Origin: Pseudomonadota bacterium
GTDB lineage: Bacteria > Pseudomonadota > Gammaproteobacteria > Xanthomonadales > Xanthomonadaceae
Reading direction: 5' to 3'
NCBI GenBank assembly: GCA_023393895.1
Contig: JAEXBT010000201.1
Coordinates: 1-14,948 of the forward strand
DNA length: 14,948 bases
The first letter of the stretch is position 1, and each line of letters opens with the position of its first letter. Below are positions 6,510 to 14,948 of this stretch, one piece after another. The position numbers and the translations under genes were made by a program. The notes beneath the pieces were generated by a model. It was not told the origin of the DNA. It saw nothing but the letters and a program-made list of their open reading frames with translations, and ran no database searches.

Positions 6510-9126
6510 TGTCGTCCCATGCAAGTACAGCGCCCTGGGTGGTGCTCAAATTCGGCGGTACCAGCGTTTCCACCCGCGTGCGCTGGGACAACATCGGGCG
6601 CATCGCCCTGGCACGTGCCGGCGACGCCCGCGTGCTGGTGGTGGTTTCCGCCCTTTCGGGCGTGACCAACGAGCTGCAGGCGATTGCCCACGGCGCGGAA
6701 GATGCCGAAGCGCGGATCGAGGCGCTGGTGCAGCGTCACCAAGCATTCGCCGGCGAGCTCGGCCTCGACGCCGAGGCGTTGCTGCAGCCGCGCTTCGCCG
6801 AACTGCGGGCGCTGCTGGACGACCCTCGCGCTGCGACGCGGCCCTACCAATGGCAGGCCGAAATGCTCGCGATGGGCGAATTGCTGTCTTCCGGACTCGG
6901 CGCCGCCTATCTTGCCACGCAAGGCATGGACGTCGGCTGGTGCGATGCGCGCGACTGGCTGGATGCGCTGGCGATGCCGAACCAGAGCGAGTGGGCCAGC
7001 CGGCTCGCGGTCAACTGCGAACGTGTCGGTGCCGCCGATTGGCAGCCGCGTTTCGCCGCGCAGCCGCATCGAGTGCTGATCACGCAGGGCTTCATCGCGC
7101 GGCACGGCGATGGCGGCACCGCCATCCTCGGCCGCGGCGGTTCGGACACCTCGGCCGGTTATTTCGGCGCCCTGCTCGGGGCCGAGCGCGTGGAGATCTG
7201 GACCGACGTGCCCGGCATGTTCAGCGCCAATCCGCGCGAGGTGCCGGATGCGCGCCTGCTCGCCCGGCTGGACTACGCCGAGGCGCAGGAGATTGCCACC
7301 ACCGGTGCCAAGGTGTTGCACCCGCGCGCGATTGGCCCCTGCCGCGACGCGCGGGTGCCGATGGCGATCCTCGATACCACCCGCCCGGACCATCCGGGCA
7401 CGCGCATCGATGCCAGCGTGCCGACCGTTCCCGGAGTCAAGGCGATCAGTCGCCGCAACGGCATCGTGCTGGTGTCGATGGAATCGGTGGGCATGTGGCA
7501 GCAGGTCGGCTTCCTCGCGGACGTCTTCGAACGCTTCCGCCGCCACGGCCTGTCGGTCGACATGATCGGGTCGTCCGAAACCAACGTGACCGTCTCGCTG
7601 GACCCGAACGAGAACCTGGTCAGCACCGACGTGCTTGCGCGACTGTCGGAGGATCTTGCCGAGGTTTGCCGCGTCAAGGTGATCGCCCCGTGCGCGGCCA
7701 TCACGCTGGTTGGCCGCGGCATGCGTTCGATGCTGCACAAGCTCTCGGACATCTGGGCGATGTTCGGGCAGGAGCGCGTGCACCTGGTGTCGCAGTCCTC
7801 CAACGACCTCAACCTCAGTTTCGTGATCGACGAGGCCGATGCCGATGGCATGCTGGCCAGCCTGCACGAGGCGCTGATCGACAGCGGCGCTATGCCGATC
7901 GACGAACCCGGCGTGTTCGGCCAGAGCTGGCGGCGGATCGATGGTTCCGCGCGCGGGCGTGGACCGCGCTGGTGGGAGGACGGGACCGAACGTGCACGCC
8001 TGTTGGCGCTGGCCGACCAGGGCACGCCGCGCTATGTCTATCACCTGCCGACGTTGCGGGAACGCGCGCGCCGGCTGGCTGCGGTGGACGCGGTGGATCG
8101 CCGCTTCTACGCGATCAAGGCGAATTCGCATCCGCTGATCCTGCGCACGCTTGCCGATGAGGGGTTCGGGCTGGAATGCGTATCCAGGGCAGAGGTCGAG
8201 CGCGTGTTCGCCGAAGTGCCCGGGCTGACCACGGATCGTGTGCTGTTCACGCCCAGCTTTGCCCCGCGCGATGAGTACGCCTTCGCGATGTCGCGTGGCA
8301 TCAACACCACCCTCGACAATGTCGAGGCACTGCGCAACTGGCCGGAGGTCTTCCGCGGCCGCGACTTGTGGCTGCGCGTGGACCTAGGCCGCGGCGATGG
8401 CCATCACGACAAGGTCAAGACCGGCGGCAAGAGCTCGAAGTTCGGCTTGCCACTGGAGCGCTTCGACGAGTTCCTCGCTGAAGCACGTGCGCTCGGCACC
8501 CGCATCACCGGCCTGCATGCGCATCTGGGAAGCGGGGTGGAAAGCGCGCAGCACTGGAACCAGATCGCCGACGAACTCGGCGGGCTGGCCGACCGCATCG
8601 GCACCATCGATACCATCGACATCGGCGGCGGCCTGCCGATTCCCTACGAGGCCGATGACGAACCGTTCGACATCGACGCTTGGGCTGCCGGGCTCGCCCA
8701 GATCAAGGCGGCTCACTCGGCCTACCGGCTGGCCATCGAGCCCGGCCGCTACCTCGTGGCCGAATGCGGCGTGATGCTCTCACGGGTGACCCAGGTGGTC
8801 GACAAGCTCGGCATCCGCCGCGTCGGCAGCGATGCCGGCATGCACACGCTTATGCGGCCCGCGCTGTACGACGCCTGGCACGACATCGTCAACCTGAGCC
8901 GTCTGGGTGACACGGAGCTTGCGCCGGCCGACATCGTCGGTCCGATCTGCGAGTCCACCGACGTGTTCGGCAAGCGCCGCCCGATGCCGTCGGCCACCCG
9001 CGAAGGCGACATCCTGCTGTTCTCGGATGCTGGTGCCTACGGTTTCTCGATGGCCAATACCTACAACCTGCGCGATCTGCCGGCCGAGGACCTGCTCGAT
9101 GGCGACGGCAGCCAGGAGCTCCACGC

Positions 9127-9130
<4 letters not shown>
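6509..9130 (+). CDS. lysAC: Bifunctional aspartate kinase / diaminopimelate decarboxylase
   Basis: This 873-residue fusion carries both ends of the lysine pathway. Residues about 10-290 are aspartate kinase (ATP-dependent phosphorylation of L-aspartate), with KFGGTSV at 14-20, the ATP-site region GRGGSDTSA and TGAKVLHPRAI. Residues about 310-465 are the ACT regulatory part, normally the site of lysine or threonine feedback. Residues about 500-870 are a PLP enzyme of the alanine-racemase fold that decarboxylates meso-diaminopimelate to lysine. It has FYAIKAN (Lys537 is the PLP lysine), HLGSG (His672), EPGRYLV (Glu744) and CESTDVF (Cys814). The fusion is known from Xanthomonas and relatives. 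An in-frame ATG exists at 6470 but sits against the phzF start, and the extra 13 residues look unrelated to aspartate kinase, so 6509 is preferred. The stop overlaps the murL ATG by 4 bases. Confidence 0.95.
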
Positions 9131-10462
<1,332 letters not shown>

Positions 10463-10482
<20 letters not shown>

Positions 10483-11851
10483 GGGGCGTCGGGTCGCGCT
10501 CTGGGGCTGGGGCCGCGAAGGCCGTGCGGCCTATCGCGCGCTGCGCGCACGACTGCCCGGCCAAGCGCTGACGCTGTTCTGCAGTCCGGGCGAGGCTGAG
10601 GAGGCACGCGCGCTCGCCGATCCGCTGTTGTTGCTGGAGAACGAAGTCTCCGCGGATCGCCTTGCGGCCTTCGACGTGGTGGTGAAGTCTCCCGGCATCA
10701 GCCCCTATGGCGATGCCGCGCGCGAGGCGGCCGAGCGTGGCACGCGCTTCATTGGCGGCACCGGGCTGTGGTTCGGTGAACGGGGTGCGCATGAGCGCAC
10801 CTGGTGCGTCACCGGCACCAAGGGAAAGAGCACCACGACCAGCCTTCTGGCGCACCTGCTGCGCGCCGCCGGCCGGCGCACTGCGCTCGCAGGCAACATC
10901 GGCAAGCCACTGCTGGAACTGCTCGATGCGCGTGCCGACGAGTGGGCGATCGAACTGTCGAGCTATCAGACCCGCGATGTCGCAGCGAGCGGTATCCGGC
11001 CCGCCATCGCCATCGTCACCAACATCTACCCCGAACACCTGGATTGGCATGGCAGCCAGCGTCGCTACATCGAGGACAAGCTTGCGCTGCTGATCCAGGC
11101 GCGGCCCCATCACGCCGTGCTCAATGCCGGTGATCGTACGCTCGCGCAGGTCGTCCTGCCCGACAGCAGGATCCGCTGGTTCAACCATGCCGGTGGCTGG
11201 CACCTGCGTGGTGATTTCATCCATCGCGGTGACGTTCGCGTCCTCGATGTCAGCGACCTGCCGCTGCCAGGCGCGCATAACCGCAGCAACCTGTGCGGCG
11301 TGCTGCTCGCACTGGAGGTGATGGGCTTCGACGCTGTCGCATTGGCGCGCCACGCGAGCACTTTCCAGCCGCTGCCCAACCGCCTGCAGGTGCTCGGCAC
11401 GCGGGCGGGCATCACATGGGTCAATGATTCCATCAGTACCACGCCGCACGCTTCACTGGCCGCACTCGACGTATTCGCAGGTCGCCGCATCGCACTGCTG
11501 GTCGGTGGACATGACCGTGGCCTGGACTGGTCGGGTTTCGCCGAGGCGATGGCCGCCAGCCGTGTGCCGGCCTGCATCGTCACCATGGGCGCGAACGGAC
11601 CGCGCATCCACGACCTGCTCGCGCCGGTCGCCGCCGAAGCCGGCTTCGTCCTGCACGCTGCCGATGATCTGCCGGCGGCGGTGGCATTGGCCCGCAAGGC
11701 ACTGGGCAAGGATGGCGTGCTGCTGCTGTCGCCCGGTGCACCCAGCTTCGGGGCGTACACCGACTACGTCGCGCGTGGTCGCCATTTCGCCGAACTTGGC
11801 GGCTTCGATCCCGACGCGATCACCGCCATCGCCGGCCTCGGCATCGCCTGA
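10463..11851 (+). CDS. murD2: UDP-N-acetylmuramoyl-L-alanine:L-glutamate ligase
   Basis: This 462-residue Mur ligase has the three-domain layout of MurD: an N-terminal Rossmann-like region ([13 protein letters not shown]), a central ATPase domain with P-loop TGTKGKST (117-124), GNIGKPL, the ELSSYQ motif and [10 protein letters not shown], and a C-terminal domain with [15 protein letters not shown] and [12 protein letters not shown]. The neighbouring MurL makes MurD2 more likely than the D-Glu-adding MurD: MurD2 joins L-Glu to UDP-MurNAc-L-Ala in the cytosol. The start is GTG at 10463, inside the end of murL, with GGAG 8 bases upstream; no ATG closer to the Rossmann motif fits better. The overlap suggests translational coupling. 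The classic mur/fts division cluster is not around it, consistent with the alternative pathway. Confidence 0.92.
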
Positions 11852-11921
11852 TCCGCGTCTTTCACGCCGGGCAAGCGCGGGCCGGGGTAGCGTCGGGGAC
11901 ATCCCGCACCGGAGCTTCGCC

Positions 11922-12713
11922 ATGCGCAAGATGCTGTTGGCCGCGCTGCTGTTGATGCCGCTATCGTCGGCCCTCGCCGCGATCCGGACCGAGCCCCTGG
12001 AGTGGCAGGTCGGCAACGAACGCTTCCGCGGCACGCTGGTGTATGACGATGCCCTGGAAAAACCGGTGCCGGGCCTGGTGATGTTCCCGAACTGGATGGG
12101 CGTCACCGATCTCGCGGTGGAGAACGCGAAGCAGATCGCCGGCGGCGATTACGTGGTGCTTGTCGCCGATGTCTATGGCGTGGCTGTGCGCCCGAAGAAC
12201 GCGCAGGAAGCCGGTGCCGCGACGCGAAAGGCCTATGACGATGGCGGCACGCGGCTGCGCGCGCGAGCGAATGCCGCGATCGATGCGTTGAAGGCGCAGG
12301 CAGGACGCGTTTCTCTGGATGCCGGGCGCATCGGGGCCTACGGCTTCTGCTTCGGGGGTTCGGTGGCGCTCGAGCTGGCGCGCAGTGGCACGCCGGTGGC
12401 CGGCGTGGTCAGCTTCCATGGCGGGCTGGAGCGTTACCTGCCGATGGATGGCATGCCGATTCCAGCTGCGGTCATGGTGCTGAATGGCGCCGACGACACG
12501 AGTGTGAAGCCAGAACACATCGCCGCCTTCCAGCAGGAAATGAATGAGGCGAAAGCCGACTGGCAGTTCGTCAACTTCAGCGGCGCGGTGCACTGCTTCG
12601 CCCAGCCCGAGTCCAACAGTCCGCCGAACTGCGTGTACAACGAACGCGCTGCGCGTCGCGCGTTCGAGATGATGGACGACTTCTTCGACGAGCGATTTGG
12701 CACGGGTGGATGA
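11922..12713 (+). CDS. Exported dienelactone hydrolase-family protein
   Basis: The 263-residue protein begins with a Sec signal peptide (MRKMLLAALLLMPLSSALA, cleavage near residue 19-20), so it acts in the periplasm or beyond. The rest is a dienelactone hydrolase-type alpha/beta hydrolase. The likely triad is Cys143 (in GFCFGG, the nucleophile elbow), an Asp of NGADD (191 or 192) and His224 (GAVHCF). The active-site cysteine is the family hallmark; typical members are cytosolic, so export is a little unusual, though signal-bearing members are common in proteobacteria. The substrate is not inferable. The open frame extends upstream through murD2 to 11424, but the ATG at 11922 has CGGAG 8 bases before it and starts the signal peptide. 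It lies 70 bases after murD2; whether it shares the operon transcript is unclear. Confidence 0.9.
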   Translation: MRKMLLAALLLMPLSSALAAIRTEPLEWQVGNERFRGTLVYDDALEKPVPGLVMFPNWMGVTDLAVENAKQIAGGDYVVLVADVYGVAVRPKNAQEAGAATRKAYDDGGTRLRARANAAIDALKAQAGRVSLDAGRIGAYGFCFGGSVALELARSGTPVAGVVSFHGGLERYLPMDGMPIPAAVMVLNGADDTSVKPEHIAAFQQEMNEAKADWQFVNFSGAVHCFAQPESNSPPNCVYNERAARRAFEMMDDFFDERFGTGG

Positions 12714-12719
12714 AAAAGC

Positions 12720-13073
12720 ATGGCGATGCGCCACGCCATCGCGGTCAAGCGCATCTACGCGCCTCCTGCCGCGGACGACGGCACCCGCATCCTCGTCGAC
12801 GGACTGTGGCCGCGTGGACTGTCACGCGCCGAGGCCGCGATCGACGCGTGGTTGAAGGAGGTCGCGCCCTCGGCCGCCTTGCGACAATGGTTCGCGCATG
12901 ACCCGGCGAAGTGGAGCGGCTTCCAGCGCCGTTACTTCGCCGAACTTGATGGTAATGCCGAGGCGCTGTCCGACTTGCGTGCAAGGCTTGCGACTGGCGG
13001 GACCCTGTTGTACGCCGCGCGCGACGAACTGCACAACAACGCGGTGGCGCTGCGTGACTACCTCGCGCGTTAA
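12720..13073 (+). CDS. DUF488-family protein (YeaO-like)
   Basis: This small cytosolic protein of 117 residues has the DUF488 pattern: an early VKRIYAPP, the LVDGLWPRGLSR core, then LKEVAPSAALRQWFAHDPAKWSGFQRRYFAEL, and a closing strand LLYAARDELHNNAVALRDYL. The length is usual for the short (YeaO-like) branch. The biochemical function of the family is not established. It starts 6 bases after the dienelactone hydrolase stop, so the two are probably co-transcribed. The ribosome binding site is weak; an alternative ATG lies two codons further. Its end faces the convergent ispB-like gene with a 7-base gap and no hairpin between them. Confidence 0.88.
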   Translation: MAMRHAIAVKRIYAPPAADDGTRILVDGLWPRGLSRAEAAIDAWLKEVAPSAALRQWFAHDPAKWSGFQRRYFAELDGNAEALSDLRARLATGGTLLYAARDELHNNAVALRDYLAR

Positions 13074-13080
13074 GAGAGAC

Positions 13081-14067
13081 TCATTTGTCCCGTGACACGG
13101 CGTAATGCGCCAGCCCGCGGAGCGCAGCAGCGGCTTCATTGTCAGCCACCGATGCCAGCGCCACATCCGCTCGATCGGCGAATGCCTCGGCACGGACACG
13201 GCTGTAGGCCAGGCTGTCGTGCGCGTGGATTGCCGCGATGACTTCCGGCAATGCATCGACATCGGCCTGTTCCACGATCGTGCGCAGGCGTTGCCGGGTC
13301 GCGTCGTCTGCGTGCTGCATCGCGTGGATGAGCGGCAGGGTCATCTTCCCTTCGGCGAGATCATCCCCCAGGTTCTTGCCGAGCGTGGTCGCGTCCGAGG
13401 CGTAATCGAGCACATCGTCGGCGATCTGGAATGCGTAGCCGAGGTTCAGGCCGTAGTCGTGCAGCGCGCCCTGGGTGGCGGCGTCGGCACCGGCCAGCAG
13501 CGCGCCCAGCCGGGTCGCGGCGGCGAACAGGATCGCGGTCTTGCGCTCGATCACGCGCAGATAGGCGTTCTCGTCGGTGTCCGGGTTGCGCACATGCAGA
13601 AGCTGCAGCACCTCGCCCTCGGCGATCTGGTTGGTGGTGTCGGCAAGGATCTGCTGCACGCGCATGTCCTCCAGTTCCACCATCAGCTGGAAGCTGCGGG
13701 AGTAGAGGAAATCGCCGACCAGCACGCTGGTCGCGTTGCCCCAGACCTCGTTCGCGGTCTTGCGGCCGCGGCGCATGTCGGATGCGTCGACCACGTCGTC
13801 ATGGAGCAGGGTGGAGGTGTGGATGAACTCGATGACCGCGGCGAGCTGGTGGGCGCGCTCATCGACCTTGCCCAGCGCACGTGCGGCCAGCAGCAGGAGC
13901 ATCGGCCGCAACCGCTTTCCGCCGGCGCCGATGATGTACTCGGAGACCTGGTTGATCAGGACCACGTCGGAAGCCAGGCGGCGGCGGATCAGCGCGTCGA
14001 CGGCGGCCATGTCCGGGGCGGCGAGCTGCTGGATGGCGGGGAGGTCGAGGCGGGCTGGGACGGTCAT
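13081..14067 (-). CDS. ispB: Long-chain polyprenyl diphosphate synthase (octaprenyl type)
   Basis: This 328-residue trans-prenyltransferase condenses isopentenyl diphosphate units onto an allylic primer to make the ubiquinone side chain. The family signatures are complete: GGKRLRP (49-55), the first aspartate-rich motif DDVVD (90-94) in LLHDDVVD, followed by RRGRKTAN, and the second motif DDVLD (217-221) in QIADDVLDY, with KMTLPLIHA after it. The small residues just before the first motif (TSTLL) fit a long product. The length is close to Escherichia coli IspB (about 323). The exact chain length (C40 is usual in this group) cannot be read from the sequence. It is divergent from ssb, unlike the common rplU neighbourhood. 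Confidence 0.93.
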   Translation of the reverse strand: MTVPARLDLPAIQQLAAPDMAAVDALIRRRLASDVVLINQVSEYIIGAGGKRLRPMLLLLAARALGKVDERAHQLAAVIEFIHTSTLLHDDVVDASDMRRGRKTANEVWGNATSVLVGDFLYSRSFQLMVELEDMRVQQILADTTNQIAEGEVLQLLHVRNPDTDENAYLRVIERKTAILFAAATRLGALLAGADAATQGALHDYGLNLGYAFQIADDVLDYASDATTLGKNLGDDLAEGKMTLPLIHAMQHADDATRQRLRTIVEQADVDALPEVIAAIHAHDSLAYSRVRAEAFADRADVALASVADNEAAAALRGLAHYAVSRDK

Positions 14068-14093
14068 GCGGCAGACACGTGGGAAGGCAACCG

Positions 14094-14099
14094 ATTATA
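14094..14099 (-). promoter_or_regulatory. Consensus -10 box of the ispB-like gene
   Basis: The minus strand has a perfect TATAAT 26 bases before the ATG at 14067, which would give a leader of about 20 bases. The matching -35 position holds GGCAGC, far from consensus, so either an activator helps or the -10 is sufficient. Confidence 0.5.
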
Positions 14100-14173
14100 G
14101 GTTTTCCGTCGTTGCGGCTGCCGGTTTTCCTAGGCCACGTTCGGAATCTCGGGGATGCCGGGGGGCAGCACGG

Positions 14174-14179
14174 TAGAAT
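14174..14179 (+). promoter_or_regulatory. Candidate -10 box of ssb
   Basis: TAGAAT (5 of 6 consensus matches) lies 83 bases before the ssb ATG and just ahead of the leader hairpin. No clear -35 is present at the usual distance, and no SOS-box-like sequence was noticed. Confidence 0.25.
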
Positions 14180-14185
14180 CCAATG

Positions 14186-14217
14186 GCCATGCCCCGGGCC
14201 AGCCTCCGGGGCGTGGC
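14186..14217 (+). promoter_or_regulatory. Strong hairpin in the ssb leader
   Basis: Arms 14186-14197 and 14206-14217 pair over 12 positions (11 Watson-Crick, one G-U on the RNA) around an 8-base loop. It lies 45 bases before the ssb ATG, between a candidate -10 box and the ribosome binding site. There is no T-run after it, so it is not a simple terminator. It may stabilise the mRNA or serve as a binding site; purpose unknown. Confidence 0.55.
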
Positions 14218-14262
14218 AGTCCCACCATCAAGACGAATCACACCCGCATAAGGAAAAGCGAC

Positions 14263-14748
14263 ATGGCACGTGGCATCAACAAGGTGATTCTGGTCGGCAA
14301 CCTCGGCAACGACCCGGAAACCAAGTACACCCAGGGCGGCATGGCCGTCACCAAGATCAGCCTGGCAACCACCAGCGTCCGCAAGGACCGCGACGGCAAC
14401 AACCAAGAGAAGACCGAGTGGCACCGGGTGACCTTCTTCGGCAAGCTCGGGGAGATCGCCGGTGAATACCTGCGCAAGGGTTCACAGTGCTACATCGAAG
14501 GCCGCATCACCTACAGTGAACACACCGGTGACGATGGCCAGAAGCGCTACTACACCGACATCATCGCTGACGAAATGCAGATGCTCGGCGGGCGTGGGGA
14601 TGGTGGCGGCACCCGTGAATCGTCTGGGAGTTACGAGCGCGGCCCGCGCCAACCGGCGCAACGTCGCGAACCGCAGCGTCAGGCGCCCGCCGCCGCCCCG
14701 GCCGACTTCGGCGACAGCGGCTTCGACGACGACGACATCCCGTTCTAG
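14263..14748 (+). CDS. ssb: Single-stranded DNA-binding protein
   Basis: The protein (161 residues) binds single-stranded DNA during replication, repair and recombination. Residues 1-112 are an OB fold with the SSB signature: [15 protein letters not shown] at the start, then [26 protein letters not shown] and YIEGRI. Next comes a disordered Gly/Arg/Gln/Pro-rich linker. The protein ends in the acidic tip DDDDIPF, the conserved contact for partners such as exonuclease I, RecQ and PriA. Length and layout match the housekeeping SSB. AAGGA lies about 9 bases before the ATG. Although a transposase follows immediately downstream, the complete tip shows that ssb is not disrupted. Confidence 0.97.
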   Translation: MARGINKVILVGNLGNDPETKYTQGGMAVTKISLATTSVRKDRDGNNQEKTEWHRVTFFGKLGEIAGEYLRKGSQCYIEGRITYSEHTGDDGQKRYYTDIIADEMQMLGGRGDGGGTRESSGSYERGPRQPAQRREPQRQAPAAAPADFGDSGFDDDDIPF

Positions 14749-14789
14749 CGAACACTTAAATCAAGAGTGTTGATAAAGACGTTGGAGAC

Positions 14790-14817
14790 GCCTCGTTTTA
14801 CGGGGCTTTCTCTATTT
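14790..14817 (+). terminator. Intrinsic terminator of ssb
   Basis: GCCTCG (14790-14795) pairs with CGGGGC (14801-14806) through six pairs, one of them G-U, around a 5-base loop, and a U-rich tail (TTTCTCTATTT) follows. It is 41 bases after the ssb stop. A second, weaker inverted repeat (AACACT at 14751-14756 with AGTGTT at 14766-14771) precedes it. Confidence 0.65.
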
Positions 14818-14821
14818 CAAC

Positions 14822-14948
14822 TGGACCGACCAGGCTTTCGTAGACATCTCGTGGCCATAATTCATGGCAACAAACGAGGTGTTTATGAGCAGCAACAGGC
14901 AGTACACGGATGAGTTCAAGGCTGAGGCGATCAAGCAGGTGATCGAGC
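14822..14948 (+). mobile_element. Left end of a probable IS3-family insertion sequence (cut by window)
   Basis: A transposase reading frame starts at 14885 and runs off the right edge. IS3-type elements have their first gene 50-70 bases from the terminal repeat, so the end is expected near 14820; TGGACCGACC at 14822 is a plausible terminal repeat start, 63 bases before the ATG. Base composition also falls from ssb to this stretch. The right end is not in the window, so the repeat and target duplication cannot be confirmed. Confidence 0.5.
14885..14948 (+). CDS. Transposase OrfA, IS3-type, N-terminal fragment
   Basis: Twenty-one codons are visible, beginning MSSNRQYTDEFKAEAIKQVI. The pattern YTDEFKAEAIKQV is the first helix of the helix-turn-helix in the OrfA/HTH_8 type transposase family (IS3 and relatives), which binds the terminal repeats of its element. 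GAGGTG lies 4 bases before the ATG. The OrfB catalytic part (DDE integrase fold) would lie to the right, outside the window. Whether the element is intact cannot be seen. Confidence 0.8.
   Translation, partial: MSSNRQYTDEFKAEAIKQVIE

Noticed and set aside
6458..8131. Very long open frame (557 codons) antisense to lysAC
   Set aside because: It lies wholly opposite a protein with clear catalytic motifs, is rich in His/Arg/Ala/Gly as expected of a GC-rich shadow frame, and shows no domain or ribosome binding site.
11424..11921. Upstream extension of the dienelactone hydrolase frame into murD2
   Set aside because: The added 166 residues are an out-of-frame reading of murD2; the signal peptide and ribosome binding site mark the start at 11922.
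14854..14868. GCCAT/ATGGC inverted repeat in the insertion-sequence leader
   Set aside because: Only 5-base arms with a 5-base loop; easily by chance, and no supporting context.

Overview
The window is a GC-rich (roughly two-thirds G+C by eye) chromosomal segment of a gammaproteobacterium, most probably of the Xanthomonadaceae/Lysobacteraceae (Xanthomonas, Lysobacter, Luteimonas and relatives). Two gene arrangements point there: a fused aspartate kinase/diaminopimelate decarboxylase, and next to it the MurL-MurD2 pair, which replaces the usual glutamate racemase route to D-glutamate in peptidoglycan precursors. Both are known from Xanthomonas. No sequence search was possible, so the genus is not fixed.

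Layout. (1) 1-1848, minus strand: a tight four-gene cluster for the cell envelope, reading from right to left: a membrane-anchored M23 (LytM-type) peptidase, a small multi-pass membrane protein, an NTF2-like lipoprotein, and the first 21 codons of another lipoprotein that runs off the left edge. (2) 1926-4554, minus strand: an EF-G-like translational GTPase, then an HU-type nucleoid protein with a long lysine/alanine tail, which ends in a clear intrinsic terminator. (3) 4807-5496, plus strand: an exported Gly/Tyr/Asn-rich glycine-zipper protein, separated from the convergent PhzF-family gene (5572-6465, minus) by a perfect hairpin. (4) 6509-11851, plus strand: lysAC, murL and murD2 with overlapping ends (4 and 20 nt), a likely operon. 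It is followed by an exported dienelactone hydrolase and a DUF488 protein, both plus strand. (5) 13081-14067, minus strand: a long-chain polyprenyl diphosphate synthase (ispB-like). Divergent from it is ssb (14263-14748), with a strong hairpin in its leader. (6) 14749-14948: a visibly AT-richer stretch with a terminator and then the left end and first codons of an IS3-type transposase cut by the window edge.

How the genes work together. Aspartate kinase starts the aspartate pathway, which supplies meso-diaminopimelate; the decarboxylase end turns that into lysine. MurD2 adds L-Glu to UDP-MurNAc-L-Ala and MurL epimerises the terminal residue to D-Glu. The central operon thus appears to co-express the supply of two peptidoglycan stem-peptide residues. 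The ispB product makes the quinone side chain. The left cluster probably acts in the periplasm or at the outer membrane.

No wholly undescribed system is evident. The MurL/MurD2 route is unusual but already known. The more open observations are the symmetric 43-bp phzF/lysAC intergenic region, the ssb leader hairpin, the tailed HU protein, and the unassigned lipoproteins. No tRNA, rRNA or CRISPR was seen, and no gap between genes exceeds about 300 bases.
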